Position numbers and translations under genes: made by a program
From: JBEIUO01 sp964549785
GTDB lineage: Bacteria > Planctomycetota > Phycisphaerae > Phycisphaerales > UBA1924
DNA length: 7,794 nt
Assembly (NCBI GenBank): GCA_964549785.1
Contig: CAZJXA010000161.1
Location: forward strand, 1-7,794
Direction of reading: 5' to 3'
Shown here: in pieces, positions 7,272-7,794 of the stretch
Layout of the letters: each line of letters starts with the position of its first letter
Position numbering within the stretch: the first letter of the stretch is position 1
The notes under the pieces: model-generated
Told to the model about the DNA's origin: nothing
Databases searched by the model: none
The model's input: the letters and a program-made list of their open reading frames with translations, nothing else

Positions 7272-7794
7272 GGGTGTCCCTCCCTGTAACTCTCGGCCAG
7301 TTCCTCAAAGTGCATGGGGAGCATGATCCCGCTGGGGAGAATCATGTCGCGGTCGAAGCGGAGTGAGATCCGGCCGTAGCCGTTGAACGGGACGGCGATC
7401 GCGCCGGGCGGCTGAGGCTGATCGGGGGCCACGTCCGCGAACCCGTCGCCGTTGGTGTCCCAGCCGACGATCTTGACTCCGCCCACGATGGGCAGCAGGT
7501 TGGGGTCCATCGATTCCTCGTCGCCGTCGGCAGGCCCGAAATAGCCCAGCGTGGTGTTGAAGGAGGCGGGGTTACCGATCGGGTTGCCCTGCGTGTCGAC
7601 CATCGGACCTTCGCCCAGGGTCGGTGAGAAGGTCAGCAGCAGCGCGCCGTCGATCGACGTGTTGCCGCGGATGTCGATCACACCGGCGATCACCGCGCCG
7701 CGGAGCGCGACGTCCTGCTCGGCGGGGCTGTTGAAGGTCCCGATGTCCACCGAGTAGTTGGGGAGCATCATGGAGCTCTTGGCGATCTCGGATT
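7259..7794 (-). CDS. C-terminal part of an unrecognised, probably pilus-associated protein (5' end cut by the window)
   Basis: An open frame enters from the right edge and ends at 7259 with 177 complete residues visible; the first in-frame ATG (7771) need not be the real start, because the frame stays open to the edge. I recognise no family with confidence. The visible part has short alternating hydrophobic stretches (RGAVIAGVIDIRGNTSIDGA) resembling beta-solenoid segments of PilX-type pilus assembly proteins, then an acidic Pro/Gly-rich region with DTNGDGFAD, a calcium-loop-like motif, and a final SLRFDRDM segment ending GHPCAN. It overlaps the prepilin gene by 13 bp and contains that gene's ribosome binding site, so the two are probably co-translated. 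A role in pilus or pseudopilus assembly is inferred from this position only. Confidence 0.75.
   Translation of the reverse strand, partial: SEIAKSSMMLPNYSVDIGTFNSPAEQDVALRGAVIAGVIDIRGNTSIDGALLLTFSPTLGEGPMVDTQGNPIGNPASFNTTLGYFGPADGDEESMDPNLLPIVGGVKIVGWDTNGDGFADVAPDQPQPPGAIAVPFNGYGRISLRFDRDMILPSGIMLPMHFEELAESYREGHPCAN
7278..7285 (-). promoter_or_regulatory. Ribosome binding site for the prepilin GTG start, inside the upstream gene
   Basis: On the minus strand AGGGAGGG lies 6 nt before the GTG at 7271, within the last codons of the upstream gene. It decides the start: the GTG gives a typical basic leader just ahead of the prepilin cleavage site, and no ATG lies nearby in frame. Confidence 0.7.

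Noticed and set aside
1..7794. Search for a defence island, phage, insertion sequence, CRISPR array, tRNA or rRNA
   Set aside because: No transposase, integrase, Cas-like protein, short regular repeat array, terminal inverted repeat or RNA-gene-like stretch was seen; nearly all the window is covered by protein-coding genes.

Overview
The window is GC-rich coding DNA with very short gaps and reads as chromosome from a planctomycete, most likely of the Phycisphaerae type. The clues are an N-terminal LESRQLLA motif on a secreted protease (compare the planctomycete LEPR-xLL motif), PPC-like repeats behind that protease, an enlarged Lgt, and a prepilin-type gene pair. This placement rests on pattern recognition, not on a marker gene.

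Layout from left to right. Positions 1-1892 (minus): the first 630 residues of a subtilisin-like (S8) exported protease, with an intact Asp-His-Ser triad, a proline-rich linker and two PPC-like repeats; the gene runs off the left edge. Positions 2010-3110 (minus): lgt, prolipoprotein diacylglyceryl transferase. Positions 3132-3926 (minus): a TatD-family metal-dependent hydrolase, 21 bp upstream of lgt. A 122-bp divergent gap follows. Positions 4049-5686 (plus): an exported or membrane-anchored transglutaminase-like protein with a Cys-His-Asp triad. It overlaps by 4 bp the next gene, 5683-6615 (plus), a stand-alone NAD(P)H-hydrate dehydratase (NnrD). Positions 6624-7271 (minus): a prepilin-type (PilW/GspJ-like) protein convergent with nnrD, only 8 bp between the stop codons. 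Positions 7259-7794 (minus): the C-terminal part of an unrecognised, probably pilus-associated protein whose end overlaps the prepilin start by 13 bp.

Three transcription units are inferred: tatD-lgt (perhaps running on into the protease), transglutaminase-nnrD, and a pilus/pseudopilus operon entering from the right edge. A common theme is export and the cell envelope: lipoprotein modification, a secreted protease, an exported transglutaminase-like enzyme and pseudopilins. NnrD and TatD are housekeeping or repair enzymes. I see no RNA gene, CRISPR array, insertion sequence, phage gene or clear Rho-independent terminator. Nothing here is convincingly a new defence or mobile system. The best leads are the N-terminal sorting motif of the protease and the uncharacterised pilin-linked protein with a calcium-loop motif.
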